Source: Elephas maximus indicus (Eukaryota; Chordata; Mammalia; Proboscidea; Elephantidae). Taken from it: a stretch of DNA of 64,000 nt. A program made the translations under genes and the position numbers. This document shows positions 1-14,500 of this stretch, piece by piece. The notes under the pieces were generated by a model. It was not told the origin of the DNA and did not search any database. It saw only the letters and a list, made by a program, of their open reading frames with translations. Location of the stretch: contig NC_064831.1 of the NCBI RefSeq assembly GCF_024166365.1, positions 48,113,768 to 48,177,767 of the forward strand, in the 5' to 3' direction. The number at the start of each line of letters is the position of its first letter. Within the stretch, counting starts at the first letter, position 1.

Positions 1-749
1 CATTTCAGAGTCCGAGCCAGTACCCCAGGACTGCATTCTCCCACGCTCGATTTGTTCCTTTGAAGGACAAGCTATCAGCAGGCAGAAATGGATCCTAGTA
101 GAGAGCAGTATGTCTCGACCCTACATTGCATCTGCCCTATGGCCAAATCATCAGTTTTAGGTTTGTATCACTTGACCAGAACCTGGGTGGAGACTCCAGC
201 ACCTGGAAGTGGAGGGGATGCCAGTCTAAAGGGCAGGAACCACTTCCCAAAAGCTCAACTCTAAGAATCCAGACAGAAAACAAGCTCTAGCTGGTGGTAC
301 AGGCACCCTTTACAGCTTTCTCTCACAGCTGCAATTACACTGCACCAGGTTGGCTGCCTTTCACTCCGTTTCACTTTGATAAATAAAAATACAGCTCCTG
401 TAAATGCCATCAGCAGTGCCCAACTCTTGCTGCAAAGTAGCAAGACCCTCAAAACCCTCTGCGTTTTAGCTTTTACGGAGGCTATTTTGAGTGACAACTG
501 TCACAGGAAATATTCAATAGATGCTCGTATGTATCTGCCACACAAAACTATATGGACTCCCAGTTTTCACATGGTGTGAGATGAGGGCCTTGTTTATCTT
601 AATGCAGTCTAAATCAATCACCCTCCCAGCCTTCCGCTCAGTAACGAGTCAGCAACCTGGCTGAAGAACCGCACACCCGCAGCTGAGAGAAGGACCCAAA
701 TGAACTTGTGTGACTCACAGACTTAAAATCGCAGCCAGAGAATCCCAGG
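1..749. other. Downstream flank of ALDH1A2, no feature seen
   Basis: Sequence beyond the predicted 3' end. I see no recognisable repeat, exon or RNA gene. The overlapping open frames near 261-579 on the two strands have no family resemblance. Confidence 0.5.
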
Positions 750-767
750 AGTACACAATATAAATGC

Positions 768-773
768 TTTATT
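768..773 (-). terminator. ALDH1A2: Poly(A) signal AATAAA of ALDH1A2
   Basis: TTTATT on the plus strand reads AATAAA on the minus strand, in the context GCAATAAAGC. The following 25 transcript bases contain the T- and GT-rich stretch atttatattgtgtac, as expected downstream of a cleavage site. It is the best-placed canonical hexamer after the stop codon. Confidence 0.7.
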
Positions 774-1288
774 GCTAGTACAGAGGTTTCTTTTTAAGTA
801 AATTAGAGGGAATAAATCTTCATTTTCACATTCTATATTGCAGTTCAAAGGTAACTAGTTTGTTAGTGGGTAGGTTCACTTGGATGCAGGCCATGGGAGG
901 AGAACGTGATGTTCACACGGAAGAACTCAGAAATGCACGTCGATCGAGGCATTGGCTCCTGGATGCGCTGTTGTGTGTAAATAACACCAAGTGCAGATTT
1001 CCTTACAGCATTGTGAATAGATAAGGGTTATAAATAGAAAACCGGTAATGGTTAGAAAGCAGAAAACTGTTAAATACAGAGGCCATACATATATATAGCC
1101 CATATTCCACATATTCTAGGTTATGTTCAGTACTTTTAAATAACTGATCTTCGTCTAGGTTAGAGACTGAGCTGGATTCTGCAGCTGGAAAGAGGGAAGG
1201 GGGAAGGCAGCCACTGCCCACAGCAATTCACTGAGGAGCGGAGCAGGGGCCTGTGGCTGAGAGGAAGGGAGGAGCCTGCTTCCTGCCC

Positions 1289-1302
1289 GCCCCCCCCCCC
1301 CG
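1289..1302 (+). repeat. Poly(C) tract in the 3'UTR
   Basis: A run of about 13 C; a G-run in the ALDH1A2 transcript. Confidence 0.9.
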
Positions 1303-2518
1303 CCCGGAGGCTGATGCCCGAGTGCCAAGAGGCAAAGCCAGGCAAAGACCACGGTGGATGAGCCCTGGTTGGCACAGCAGCTCTGTGAAGCATGGCGTCA
1401 TGGCACGGGGGAACCCTGCCAAAGGAAAAGGAAACCCCTAGGCTTGGCCCAATTTTCCAAGGTTATTGCCAATGGGTATAGGGCACATTAGGCCCAGGAC
1501 AGGCCAAAGTCACACCCATGACACTAGGAGTAGCAGATGTCAGTGGAGGATGGGGTGCAGAGGAGACGGCAGGCCCCAAGAGCAGAAAGGACCCACTCAG
1601 TACGAACAATCGGCCATTACTGGAAACTGATTACGCCTTCAAAGCATTCTTCTTCCAAATTCTCAAGCCTACTCAGACTTTTTTTGGTTGGTTTTAATGA
1701 CGAGCTTAAGATCACATCCATCTATGAAAAACAATCCACACTTCACCTTAACCCAGAAAAACCGAGAGAAGTAAACACACACACACAGAAACCACCACCG
1801 ATGCAGCAAGCTCAGAGGCCGTGAGTGAACCACACGCAACATCCTCCGGGTCTCCACCTTCCTGACCTTTCACTCGAGTTACCTGTGGGTATAAGAACAC
1901 CAGACGGGATCAGGGGTATGGCCGGATCTTATTCCTCAGTGCATCTGCTGCAGTGGACCAGCTCCTGGCATCCCCAGTCTGGTCTGGCTCTAACGAAAAC
2001 CACTTCAATGTTTTGCTTTGAAGAAATGGATGACACGAAATGGCAATTTGGCTGCAATACCTTGGAAAATTATTCCTGGCCCAAACATCTGCCCCAAATG
2101 AGCTCAGCTGAGATCTCCTTGGAGGAGTGGGAGGGGTGGATGAGTGCAGGGAGGCTGGGAGGGGGAAATGAAGACAAGGGAGAGGCCACCTTTCCTCAAG
2201 AGGAAAGATACTTGCAACAAAAAGCGTCAACTAACACAGCTCCTAATTCAGTCCCTGGTTCCGGAGACACTGGAGGTGCCCGACAGCCGCCTCTGCCCCA
2301 CCTCTCCCCGAATTTGGTAACGTGAGGGTGATCCCTCAGCGCCATGAAGCCATGCCCAGCTGCTCTGTTAGTTACGCAGTGCCCTGCCTCGCTGCATGTT
2401 ATCACTGAACCCTTTAATAAGGACTGTGTATCAGCTGTGTGTTCCTGAGAGCGGAGCCCCACAGGGACAGCAGAGAGAGGGGTGTGCAGGCTGGCTCTCC
2501 TCTTCTTTCCTGGCCTTC

Positions 2519-2591
2519 TTAGGAGTTCTTCTGGGGGATCTTTACGGTCACAGTCTTCACTTCTGAGTATTCTCGCAAACCGAATTCTCCC
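2519..2591 (-). CDS. ALDH1A2: ALDH1A2 exon 13, coding part with stop (residues 495-518)
   Basis: Completes Met495 and encodes [23 protein letters not shown] followed by TAA at 2521-2519. This is the tetramerisation strand and C-terminus typical of ALDH1A2. The acceptor is gtttttcag before GGGAGAATTC. It lies 7.2 kb from exon 12. Confidence 0.97.
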
Positions 2592-5500
2592 CTGAAAAAC
2601 AGAAATAGGTGGTATCAGAAACCAGAGGACCAGGCAACCCACCTGAGCCATGGTCAGAGTCCTGGGAAGCCAAGTTTATCACCCGTGAAAAGATGTCTTG
2701 GGGTTTGTGTGGAAAAATTCCTAATGACTGACAGCCCAGCCTTCCTCTGTGGGGCAGAGAAAGCCCTCATCTCATGAGCAGTCACTGCTTCTTAAAGGCG
2801 AAGGATGAGCTGTCTGCACTACATTGTACAAAAAGGCCAGGGCTCCTCAGCACTCAGAGACAAGCCTGGGCGTTACCCTTGGCCAGGGGTTACACAGATG
2901 CCCCTGGCTTTGCTCCTGGGCTAAGTCCCCAGGGCTGCAGCAGTGACAGCCGACCTCGCACAGTCCATGCTTCCACCCACAGAGCGCTGGTTCTCCAGGG
3001 CTGCTCTCGTGCAGCCCCTCCCCGGGAACGGAGACCCTCTGGAGGGCTCTGCTTGCTAACCACTCTGCTGGACATCTGGTCTCCTGTGTCACAATAAGAA
3101 CCACGAAGTTTCCCAGGCCAGGACCCTCGTGGTTTGGTATTCTAAGTTCCTTTTCATTCTCCCTTAAATTTCATAAACAGGAATGAACACCTAAAGCTTA
3201 CCACAGATAATCACAAATCACCTGCAACACCTCAGAAACACAATCCTGAGTCAAGACCGTCCACAGCCCCCACGTCGTCAGGGCAAAGTGTTAAGAAATA
3301 GATATAACTGAATAAAAAGAACTGGGAAGTGTTAGTTAAGTATTCCCCCCAAGACCCTCCTCTGGCCACCTCCCCTCCTGGCTTGCAGAGCTCTCTGGGT
3401 CGTGATCCTGGATCAAGGGTTGCCACTCTCTCGGGAAACAACATTTATGGAGCTGTTACTACGGGCAGCAGCACTGCTAAATAGTAGTAGGTCCTTGCTT
3501 CTTGGGAGCCAGCAGGGCCTGATGAGTGGGGACCTGGGTCACCTGCCTGGGTGGTGACAGGAAGCTCAGCCCTTCCTGCCTCCCTCCGCTCCCTGGGTAC
3601 CCTCCAGGGGTATTTCCACCATGGCAGGAGGAGACACAGGCGAGCAAAGCCTGGCTGCTGCAATGCTCCTTTCCCCCACGTCTCATCTCTACCCCACTCC
3701 CCTTCACCTCACTTTAACTGCCTTTTTTCTACTTATAAAATTAAGTATGTGCTCCTATTTTTTCTTTAAAGTCATTTAACTTTTTCTTATACTCTCTAAG
3801 GCCATCTCCCCTGTGTAGCTTCTCCTAACTCCCTCAGGCTGAAGGCACCCTCCCCTTCCTCTGTTCACACAGCACCTGGACACACCTTCACCACTGCACC
3901 TCACAACGGACAGAACTGGCTGAGCAGCTGTGTCTCCCCACGGAAGTGATTCTTAATGATTTCACTTTTGCCCTTCACCAAACATCATACGTAGCCTACA
4001 GGGTCAGGCACATAGAAAGCACTTGTTGATTACTGCTGAGTGAATGAGTGAATGAAAAGTCTTCTTCCTATCCCTTCTTTCCCAGTTCTACTGTTGCCGT
4101 ACCCCCTCCATCAGGAAACAATGACAAGACTTAGGGATGTATGTGAAAAGGACAGGATTAATAAACACTGTTTTTTAAAACAGCCGTGCATAGAAGGTAA
4201 AGAGTTCTTGTAACCTGGCTTTACCAGAGAGACCTGCTCTAAAGGCCTCATCCTAGCTCCTGCTGGGAATCCCCGTGGCCCTGCACAAGGCTGCGAGTGC
4301 TTTCCTGGCAGCTCCTCTGGGCACCGAGGGCACCTGAGTGGACACAGCCTTGCTGGGACATCAGCGGACGGCCAGGGTCTGCATCAGTCCTTCTTACAGA
4401 GGTAAGAATAAACTTGGGACTGCACCGCTCATTACTTGTTCCCTCATGAGCTCTGTCCTGCTCTGAGTCTCTATTACCAGCTCAGCTTTGGCACTCTCTG
4501 AGTTTTTCCTGCCCTTGGGCAACTCCCATTGTGATTGCTCATCACGGACGTCATGTGACTCCTGCTTGAAGCGAGCTTACTCCCTTGGTATTTCCTGGCC
4601 TGTGCACACACTTGGGCAGGCCCCAACCACACTTTCCTCCACTCAGATCTCCTAGGTTGTCAGAGAATGTAGTAGGGCTACGGGATCAGAAACCTGCCGT
4701 GTGGTTGTCTGGGAGTGTGACCGCTGCGTTCTGCCATCTCTGGGTGCGTGATAAAATGGAAAATCATGCTGGCCTGGCTGGCTCCTCTCTGCGGTCTCAG
4801 CAATGATCTGCTGCCCAGAGTCTGTGAATAGCCTGTTCCTCGGGGGACCAGAGAAGACCCAAATCTGCCATAAAACAAGTTCTGCCCCTGAGCCAGGGCA
4901 TCAAGGAATGCCAGTGAGGGGTCTGGGAGCAGTGTGAGCAGGGCAGCATGTAGCGGGAGAAAGAACACTGCAGCCGGGGCTCAACAGACAGGACACCATA
5001 CTTCTCTGCTGCCCACTGGCTCGGCAGCACTGGCCCTACTGTTCAGGGGCACCTCCACCCCCTGGTGTCCACATCATCTCTCAGGCAGCAGCTCTAGAAG
5101 CTCAGCATGCATAGGTATCGCCTGAGGAGCTTACTGGAACTCAAGGTCCCTGACCACTACAGATGGGATAAGAGTTAGCTCCCCATGGCTCTCAGCCAGC
5201 TGTTTCAGAAATCTCTTAGAATTAGCCAGGAACAAGTGTCCATCCCCACCCTTCTCTTGGCTTACAACAGCAGTTCTTAGAGTAAGGTCCCCAGATCACC
5301 TCTATCAGAATCACTCCAGAAGCTTGTTAACAACACAGGCCCATACCCAAACCAAACCCACTGCCACTGAGTTGTTCCGACTCACAGCAACCCTATAGGA
5401 CAGAGTACAACTGCCCCATAGGGTTTCCAAGGCTGTACATCTTTATGGAAGCAGGCCGCCACATCTTTCTCTTGTGGAGCAGTCAACCTTTCTGGTTAGC

Positions 5501-8500
5501 AGCTGAGCGCGTAACTGCTACGCCACCAGGGCTCCTTAGGCCCTATCCCAGATGTACTACATGAGAATCTCCTAGAGTGGGACCCCAGCGAGGCATGTTT
5601 AACAAGCCCCCTCCCCAAGCTGCAGCTAATTTTCTGTGCACAGGCACACACCCACACATACCTGAGAACTCCTGATTTTAAGAACCCTGATAGCGCTCCC
5701 CATGTCCACAGCCTGTCTCCTCAGTTTTTAGAATGCTGAGACTCACAGCTCTCTTCCCCCTGCCTCCCCCGGGGTTGGTGACATATTTTACAGCCCTTGC
5801 TCTGCCCCCTCGCCTCGGGGGAGCTTCAATGACAAAGTGAGAAAAGGACTTAGCAGTGAGACACATGGAGTTAGCTCAGCTGGCAGGACTGACGGAGGCT
5901 CTGCTCCATCCTGACCTGGAACCAGAGGCCGGCAAGCCACCAGAGGGCCTGCAGAGGGCAGCCCTCCTGCAGCTCTGTGCCGTGACCCTCAGGGGATCTG
6001 CCAGCCCTCCCTGGAGCCCGCTTCTCCCCTCTGGGCTCCTCTGAGAGCTGGACAGGGTGCAGGCCGTTGGACAATTCCGTCATGAAGGACGGTCAGCTGG
6101 AGCTTCTGGGACTGCGTGAAATGAGAAGGGAGAATGAGGGACCAGGACAGTTCGAGCTGCTTTATGGGGAGCACCTCCTTCCACCTCTACCTTGCTGAAG
6201 GAAGAGAAAACACGTTTTAGGGGCAAGCAGTGACAAAGAGCCATGTAATGTAGACAAGATGAAGAGTCCTGTCAGAGAACAACCATTTCCTGATTGTTTT
6301 TTAACTGCACTGGGAGGCCAGATGGCTACAGTGCCCAGGACATAAGAGGACGCTGCTCTCCAGTGGCCGCAGCTACGTGTGATCCTGATGCATCCTGGAG
6401 CTTCTTTCTTGGCAGGCGGATGTTTGAGTGGAATGGACTGGACCTGGACAATGTAAGAGCCTGAATCCTGACAGGAGACCTGCTCACAGTCAGGATTAGG
6501 CTCCATCAACCAATGATTACTTACCACAAGTTTATTTTACGCCCATGATTCACCTTATCAATGATCTGTAACAAAACAGTCCACGCGACCAGCGTTCTCA
6601 GCACTAGCGACTGCCCAAACGTTTCAGAGACCAAGGAAGCACAGACACAGGGCAGGAAATGGATTAACCAATTGAATGCATCCTGAAGAGTGGAAGCAGA
6701 AACATCAGGCCATACACAAGTTAAGAAGAGAAAGCTGGAGCACATGAAGACTTGGTGCAAGCTGAGGGGTACTAAGAACTGAGCAAACAGGATCCAGGCT
6801 GGCTGTGGGGTGTGGCTGTAAAGCAAGCCAGGGGCCTTGGGGGCCAGAAAAAAGGTGCTCAAGCAAGAAGAGCTTTTCCTTGGCATTTCCAGACAGAATA
6901 CAAGCTGGAGACACTGGCCAGAATTAAGGGGAAAAACTGCTACACTCCGCAAGTAATAGGTTTATTAAGAGAGAGAGAAAGGTCAACCACGTAACACTCG
7001 CGTACTTGGTCAGCAACGACCAACAGCAGTTACCATTTTCTGAGGACTTGCCAGACAAGCGCTAGTTTTACATACTTACTTCTAACACTTAATCTCTATA
7101 GCTACCCTGTGAGGTAGGTACTATAATTACTCCCATCTTATAGATGAGGACACTGAGGCTTAGTGAGGCTGAGTAATTTGTTCAAGGACACACAGGTGGT
7201 GAACAGTACGGCCAGAATTAGCATCCAAGCAGTGTGATTTCAGAAACTGCTCTTGCCTCGAAGCTATGCCTACTTTACAGCTGAATGGTTAAGGGCTGGA
7301 AATCACCAGCTGAAGTATCTGACGCGTGCAACCCCTCGTCTCTAGTCTTAGGGTTCAGTGCGCTTTCCTCCAAAACACACTACTTCTCCTGCAGTCTTGA
7401 TTCATTCTCCCCCATCGGTCTGCTTTGACCACAGACCCTGAAAAAAACACTCCCTTTTCTTCATCCACCCAAGTGTTCCTCTCCTTTAAAGGCCAATTCA
7501 GAAGCCCTTGTGGTGCAAACAGTTAAGCGCTTGGCTGTAACTGAAAGGTTGGTGGTTCAAACCCCTCCAGGGGGCTCCTGGGAAGAAAGACTTGGCAATC
7601 TGCCTCCATAAAGATTACAGCCTAGAAAACTCTCTGGGGCAGTTCTACTGTTGCATGGGGTCACTATGCATCGGAATCGACTCCACCACACACAGCAACC
7701 GCATACAAGATCAGATCTAAAGGTTTCTCAGATTCACCGGCTCACAGCGACCTCTCCATCCCGGGATGCCTGTCACTTTGCAGTCCCTTCTAGGGCTTCT
7801 TCTGACTCTTCTAATGCTGCAGATTTCATTTCCCCCCAAAAATGTTAAAATCTTCCACTAGCCTGTTTTCCCCATGGACCAAACACAGTGATCTGCATAC
7901 AGTATGTTATTATTTGAAGCCCCAGTGGCACAGTGGTTAAACGTTTGGCTGCTGACTAAAAGGCTGGCAGTTTGAATCTACCAGCCACTCCGCAGAAACT
8001 CTATGGGGCAGTTCTACTCTGTCCTATAGGGTCACTATGAGTCGGAATTGACTGCATGGCAGTGGGTTGTATGTTATTGTCAGTACGCTGATTATAAACT
8101 AGGTACCTGCCCGAAAAAGGATGACTTGGATATAATGGCAGAGGGGACAGGCGCGGCAGACTGTCTCCTCTTGCTGGTCACAGGATTCAGAAACTATGGA
8201 CTTGGCTCCTTTCAAAATAAGGGGAATTTTTTTGGATGATGGTAGTCAGCTCAGGAAGACCCTGGCTACCATTCATCCTCCGACCACTCAAAATACACCA
8301 TTTGTTTATGAACCCTTCAAGTGAAGTCCCTCTAGACTCTAGTATTCCTTTGCCAGAGTCTCATTTTTCAGGCCCTTGTCATCGCAGGAGGGCTCTGACC
8401 AGCTCTGGTCCTGTCCCTGAGGAGTCCATCCCTGTGCCTGGCCCCAGGCTCCCTCGGTGGGCATCAGGAGGGTTAAGAGCACAGGATCTGGTTGGCCACT

Positions 8501-11500
8501 GAGACCCAGAGTCACACGTCAGGTCTGCACTGACACTGCGTGACTTGGCCAGCTCCTGCCCACTCTCGCCCCTGGTTCATTTAGTGGGCTTCTGGGACAT
8601 GAGACAGGGTTAGACAACAATCCCAATGCAGGATCACTGTCAACACCAAACGAGACAGGGTTAGAAGATTATTAATACAGAGGCAGACACAGTGTGCGTT
8701 CCATTAATGGCATCCATTACCGTTATTGCAAAATTCTTCTCATGGGCCTTTTTCCTATAGTCTCTGTCAAAACATCCTCTCTAGGCCAGAATTCTCAGTC
8801 TTAAACCTTTGGTACCCACCAGCTGGCCTATAAAGTCTTCTGAGATTTGATTTAAATCAACTTTTCCACTTGTATCTTTGGCAAGTCCCCTCCTGTCATC
8901 CTACATCCCACCCTACAGTTCCAAACTCACAGAACCTACAGGCCTGAGGAAGCATCATCGGTGAGTGAAGAGGATGGGCACAAAATGAATGACAACCAAC
9001 ACTCAGTCCCCAAAGCAACAGGCATTGTGCGGACCGTGGCAAAGTACAGAGTTCCCACGGTTCCAGCAATTTTGCTATACCCATTGCTGCGGAGTCCATT
9101 CCGACTCATAGCGACCCTATAGGACAGGGAAGAACTGCCCCACATGGCTTCTAAGGAGCAGCTGGTGGATTCCAACTGCCAAACTTTTGGTTAGCAGCTG
9201 TAGCTCTTAACCACTCCACCACCAGGGCCCCAATTTTGCTACAGAGTAATGAAAATCAACAAGAAACCTAGATTTTATACAAAGCCTCCTCATTTTTAAA
9301 CATCAGCTGGAGATTATTAAATGTTGTGAAGTTTGTATCTGTCCCTTGGGTTGGCAATGGTGGCCTTCGTTTTAAGGTCACCCAACTCCATTCTGTTCCC
9401 TGACTCGTCTACATCTGCTGTGCCTTCATGCCTGCTTCTTAAATACTGAGATACTACCTCTTCTGTGACGTCTTCTCTGACCCTGTAAGTCTGACTGCCT
9501 CTATGTATGTAAGATGTTTAACGTATTTCCATAATAGTCCTTATTACACAGAATTACTGGTATATTAATTTTCTCCAGTCCCACTTAAGGTGAAGGATTG
9601 TGTCTTATCAGTCTTTGTTACACGCAGTACAGTCTTGGCGTATGGTGCTGTGTGCTCAACATAAGTTAATGAATTAACAACAGTGAGAGAACTAAACTGT
9701 TATATGAGGACCCTTTGTGCTGATAATCACAATGCTGACAACAATAACCACAATGCCCCGCGAAGTTTGGACACTTACATTTCCCTCCCATTTCCAGACA
9801 TCTTGAATCCCCCAAAGGGGCTCTGCGCATTTAAGGCATTGTAACAATTGATCCTGAAAGAAAAGAAGACAGTACTGTAACTGTGAGTTCCACCTGCACA
9901 GAAATAACCCCACGAACATGGTCTTCTTTCTGAAGGTTTTATTTTTTAATTCCTTTTTACAGATGAAAATGTTCTAATATAAAATTCACTGACTTCCTGA
10001 CCTAGCCAGGAAGGAGTGCATCCCTAGGGGTGAAGTCTGCTGCCTTTGGTCACCCCCATCTTCCCAGAGGATATTTATTTGTTGATTTTGCCCAGGCTCC
10101 AGGGAGTTATAAGGACCCCAACCACCAGAGGGAACAACAAGACTGACTCTGGTCTTACCACACAGTCCCAGCTTGCATTGCAGATGACACTGTGAGGGCC
10201 TTGTTGATGTCATTGGTGAAGACAGCTGCTACAAGTCCGAAGTCTGAGTTATTGGCTCTTTCAATAACTTCATCCATTGTCTTAAACCTCAGGATTTCCT
10301 GAACAGGGCCAAAGATCTGTAAGAAAACAGCATGAACGCTTCGTGACTCCTTTACCTGCTTTCCACGTTTCGGAGCAAGTTTACTCTGCCTTGATAGTTT
10401 TAGTGACACTTAAGTTGTGCAGTACAAAACTGTAAAATATCCCATACTTTCCCAGATTGAGATTATACGAGTCTAACTCAAAGAGTCTGCTTAATGCCCC
10501 TGCCCTCCAGCATCACTTGATTCCCCTGCGTGCACCAGAGGTGTGTTCTCTAGGTACGGAAGAGGAGGTGGCATCCTCCAGGATCCCCTGGGTGCTGTTC
10601 CAGGACTGAGAACACTGACCTAGAGAGCTGGACAACCTGCTCCCGGTCCCTCTCTTGCATAAGTGTGAGGGCTCTTTCTCCTTCCCGGTTAACAGACCAG
10701 TGGCCCATGTCTGGGGGAACTGAACTGCTGCCAGTGCATTCCTGAGGCGAATGACTTGGCTGTTAGGACTGTCAGCTAATAATAACTGCAGTCTAATGGT
10801 GTGTCACCTGGACTTCATCTAGCTTGTTGGCTTTTTTGCTGAACTTTTTCTTGAGGCTGGGATTTCCACAGCCATGCCTGCTGCTATTGCAGAGTGCACG
10901 TGAAAAACAAAGCTGAAACTGCAACACTGTCTACCCAGGAATGCTCGGAAACCACTCCAAGAAGGAGGTGGCTGTGTAAGAACACCACGTCTGATACCTC
11001 CTCTTTGGCGATCCGCATGTCGTCGGTGACGTCGGAGAACACGGTGGGCTCGATGAAAAAGCCCTTCCGGCCTAGCCCTTTGCCTCCACATTCCAACTTG
11101 GCACCCTCAGCTACACCACTCTGGATGAGCTCCAGGATCTTGTTGTACTGCTTCTTATCAATCTACAGAAGAAACACCTAGTGACTCCAGGTAAAACCTT
11201 CCATGAAGACAGAAATGAGCACATTCTCAAGAATCCCTCATTTATGATTTTTTCAAAGATTCATTTTATCTGGCTAAATCATATGAAGTGGTCGTTAACA
11301 TTCTGACCCACAAAAAATGTCAAGTGTGTATGGTTCAACCTAATACAGGAGCTCTGGTGGCACAGCGCTTAAAGCGCTCCACTGCTAACCTAAAGGCTGC
11401 TGTTTGAACCCACCCACCAGTCACTCCTCAGGAGAAAGATGTGACAGTTTGCCTCAGTAAAGATGACAGCCTCGGAAACCTCACGGGGCAGCCCTATCCT

Positions 11501-14500
11501 GCCCTATAGGGTTGCTATGAGTCGGAATCAACTCTTTAGCAGTAAGTTTGGTTTCATCCGAACACATGGAGGATTCCAAGAATGTATTGCTCTGATGACA
11601 CTGTGGACCCATGAGTACCAATGAAAAGAGTCTGAACTCCTAAGTGATGGAAACTCACTAATTATCATTCACTGGTTATATGGGGGAAACTGACCTCTGT
11701 AATCAAGTGAATAATTTAACAAGTTGTATCGGTCATTAAAAAGATAAAAACAATAAACGAATGAACATATGCTCTCTTTAGATGGTTTAACACACCAAAC
11801 CCTACTGGAGTATGCTTTTAAAGGAATTTTTATTACAGTTTTAGAGTAAAGGATTAAGTGTAAAGAGCGAAGGGGCTGGCTTCCTAGTCCACAAAATATG
11901 TCAGTCTTACACTCCCCCTAAAACTGGCAGAGTTGTTATTCAATTATATGAACAATATAAAAACCTACATGGATCTGAGTCTGAATTGCTTGGCTAGGAC
12001 ACCAGTCTTGTCTCACTGGGTCACACTACGGTGACGCTGTTCCTTACCAGAAACACCCACACTCTAGCGACTTGGGTGGGTGCTGGTGTGGAGAGTCTTT
12101 TGAACATTCTTAGACTCTATCTACAGTTCAGAAGCAGAATTCCATTTGGAAATGTGGCCTGATTGCTATGCAGAACTGCGGAGTGGATGCTCAGAAAGGA
12201 CTTCTGTGCCCCTCCTCACCTCACCAGTGTATGAAGCACTGAGAGTGGAGATAACCATAAGGCAGAGCGACCCTCACTGAGCCACTCATTTCCCACAGAT
12301 TCATAAGCTACAAGTGATCTCCCTAGATGAGGTCAGGTGGGTGGGAAGAACCCTTGGCAGCTGGGAAGGAGAGATACTCACCCTCCTTGTCTCGAGGCTC
12401 AGTGGTTAGAAGACTGGGTTCTAAGGCCATGCTCCATCTTGTCGTGCCCGGGTCTTTCTTTTGAGCCAAGAAACTCCAACTTACCCCCAAAGTTCAAAAT
12501 ATCTTTAAGGCAACCCTAATCTCTAAGTTTTTCAGATATCATATAGAAAGAGAAGAAGAACAGGAAATACACAGTCCCTCACTGGCTTTGTTTCCAGCCC
12601 TCACCTCATAGACAAGGTGGAGGAGTAAGGGGGCACTGTGCTAGCTAGGGACTAGATAAAGAAAGAACATGCTTCTGACTCCTCTACCTGGGGTCCCTGC
12701 TCAGTGGTGGGGTCAAAGGGACTGCCCACTGTGCGCCTCTTGGCCCGCTCCACGCTCCTCCTCACGAACTCCTCGTAGATGGGCTCCTCCACAAATATGC
12801 GGGAGCCCGCGGTGCAGCACTGGCCTTGGTTGAAGAACACGCCCTGGTGAGCCTGCTCCACAGCATAGTCCACTGCAAGGAGAAACAGCCACGCTGCCAA
12901 CACTGCTTCGCCCAGGGGCTGCCTGCACAGCCACGTCTCTCCCCGCTCCAGCTTTACGCTCACCACAGCACAAGGCAAAGAAAAACCAAACGCCACTTGT
13001 CATCCAGTCGACTCTGATAGTGTCTGACACTGAAAGGCGCTGGACTAAAAACGCAGCTTGGTTTAAGTTCTAACTAGACCCTGATGTTACTTGCTATGTG
13101 GACTTGGGTAACTTCATTTCTTCGAGTCTCTTTCCTCTTCCGTAAAAAAGAGAGACTGGATCAGAAGATCTATAAGAGGGGTCTCCCATTCCAACGTGCA
13201 AAGGAAATAGGCAGCTAATGCGAACGTGTGAACTGGGTCAGGTGGTAAAACACCATGACAGAGACTAAGAAGGGAATCCACAATTCCAGTTGGGTGATGC
13301 CACGGAACATTACAAGCCCAGAGTCGACAGATCTTTCCATTTTTTAAAAAAAAAAACATAAATCAGTTTTTTAATGTGCAATTTCTGTTCAAGAAAAAAA
13401 AAAAAACCACAACACTATGTAGGCCAAACAAGACAGGTCTCTGTCCTACGTTTGACCTGTGGACTCACAGTTTTCAAATCTAATCTACAGGGCCTTCAAT
13501 GTTTAATTAGTATTCTGGTGAATTAAAGTGTATCAGTGATGGATCTTCTTTGAAGGCACTACATTTCTTCCCTATTGGAACAAGACTGCGTAAGAGAATA
13601 TGACAACTATTTCATTTTCATCTCTATGGCTTATATTTTGGCACAGTATTAATAAATCCGACATGTCCCAGTTGCTAAATGACTAGCTGAACGGACATGA
13701 ACTGATCAATGTTGTCATGTCAGTGTACACCCACTCCTCGGGGGGAATTCATGTAAATTCTGGTGCCCTTGGCAGTGAGAACACAGCAGAAGCTGAATTC
13801 CGCGAAGGCCAAGCTCAGGCTAAGATTAAGGCAATCTGGTTTCTGTTTCCTGATCTGGGAAATGAGAAAAGCAGCTCTGCCTGGCAGGATGTAAGGAAGA
13901 GAAATGGGGACAGAAGCGGATTTGGAATTTCATCCCCTGGAGAGCTTTTAGAAACGGAAAGCCCACACCTGTGCAGAACGGACAGGGTGGCATCCTGCCT
14001 GGAGACACAGGATTCACTAGGCTGCTGCACTAAGCCTCCGTGAAGTCTGCTGCTGAGGTAGAATCACCTCTGACGTAGGTCTATTCACAGGACGCGAGGG
14101 TGCTGTCATCCTAACTGAAAGTCAAGGGTAGCAGTAGGAAGATGCTGGGGTGGTTAAACAGAGAAGGGGTTATGGGTTTGAGAAAACAGCAGCACCCTAC
14201 TTAACTGAGCTTCATTTTTAGTCATCTACAAAGCCACCAGGCACAGTTGAGACGTTTCAGATTTCTTAAATCTGGGCAGAGGCTAGATTGCAGGTGTTCA
14301 AAAGGCTGAGACCCTTGCTTTGTCCACTGTGCAAACTGACCAAGCCTTTACCTCATATCTCCTATTCTACAACAGCACAGTCAAAATGGCTACGAGAATC
14401 TAGAAAACAACTCTCTGTTCATTGGTTAATCGGTACTTGCTCTCTCTCCAGTATTAAACCGTTTCCTTCTCAGAAGCAAAGAGAGTCAGTTGAAGCAAGA

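Larger units (their letters stand above)
750..2518 (-). other. ALDH1A2: Predicted 3'UTR of ALDH1A2
   Basis: Starts right after the TAA at 2519 and is taken to the cleavage region about 20 bases past the poly(A) signal at 773-768. The roughly 1.77-kb length fits the long 3'UTR of the mammalian gene as I remember it. No clear interspersed repeat is seen inside it, as expected for a conserved UTR. It holds a pure C-run near 1290-1302 on the plus strand (G-run in the mRNA) and a short CA run near 1778. Open frames on the plus strand here, such as 1825-2325, have no support. The 3' end is inferred. Confidence 0.75.
2592..9778 (-). other. ALDH1A2: Intron 12 of ALDH1A2
   Basis: 7.2 kb. Holds an L2 end (about 3780-4060), a MER5-like scrap (5085-5160), a MER5A split by an AfroSINE (5271-5685), a MIR (7020-7260), three more AfroSINEs and an L2 (about 9360-9680). 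From 2592 to 3780, 4060 to 5080 and 5690 to 7010 I see no clear repeat or exon. Confidence 0.9.

Noticed and set aside
1825-2325. 166-residue plus-strand open frame opposite the 3'UTR
   Set aside because: Antisense to a well-supported UTR, no family resemblance.
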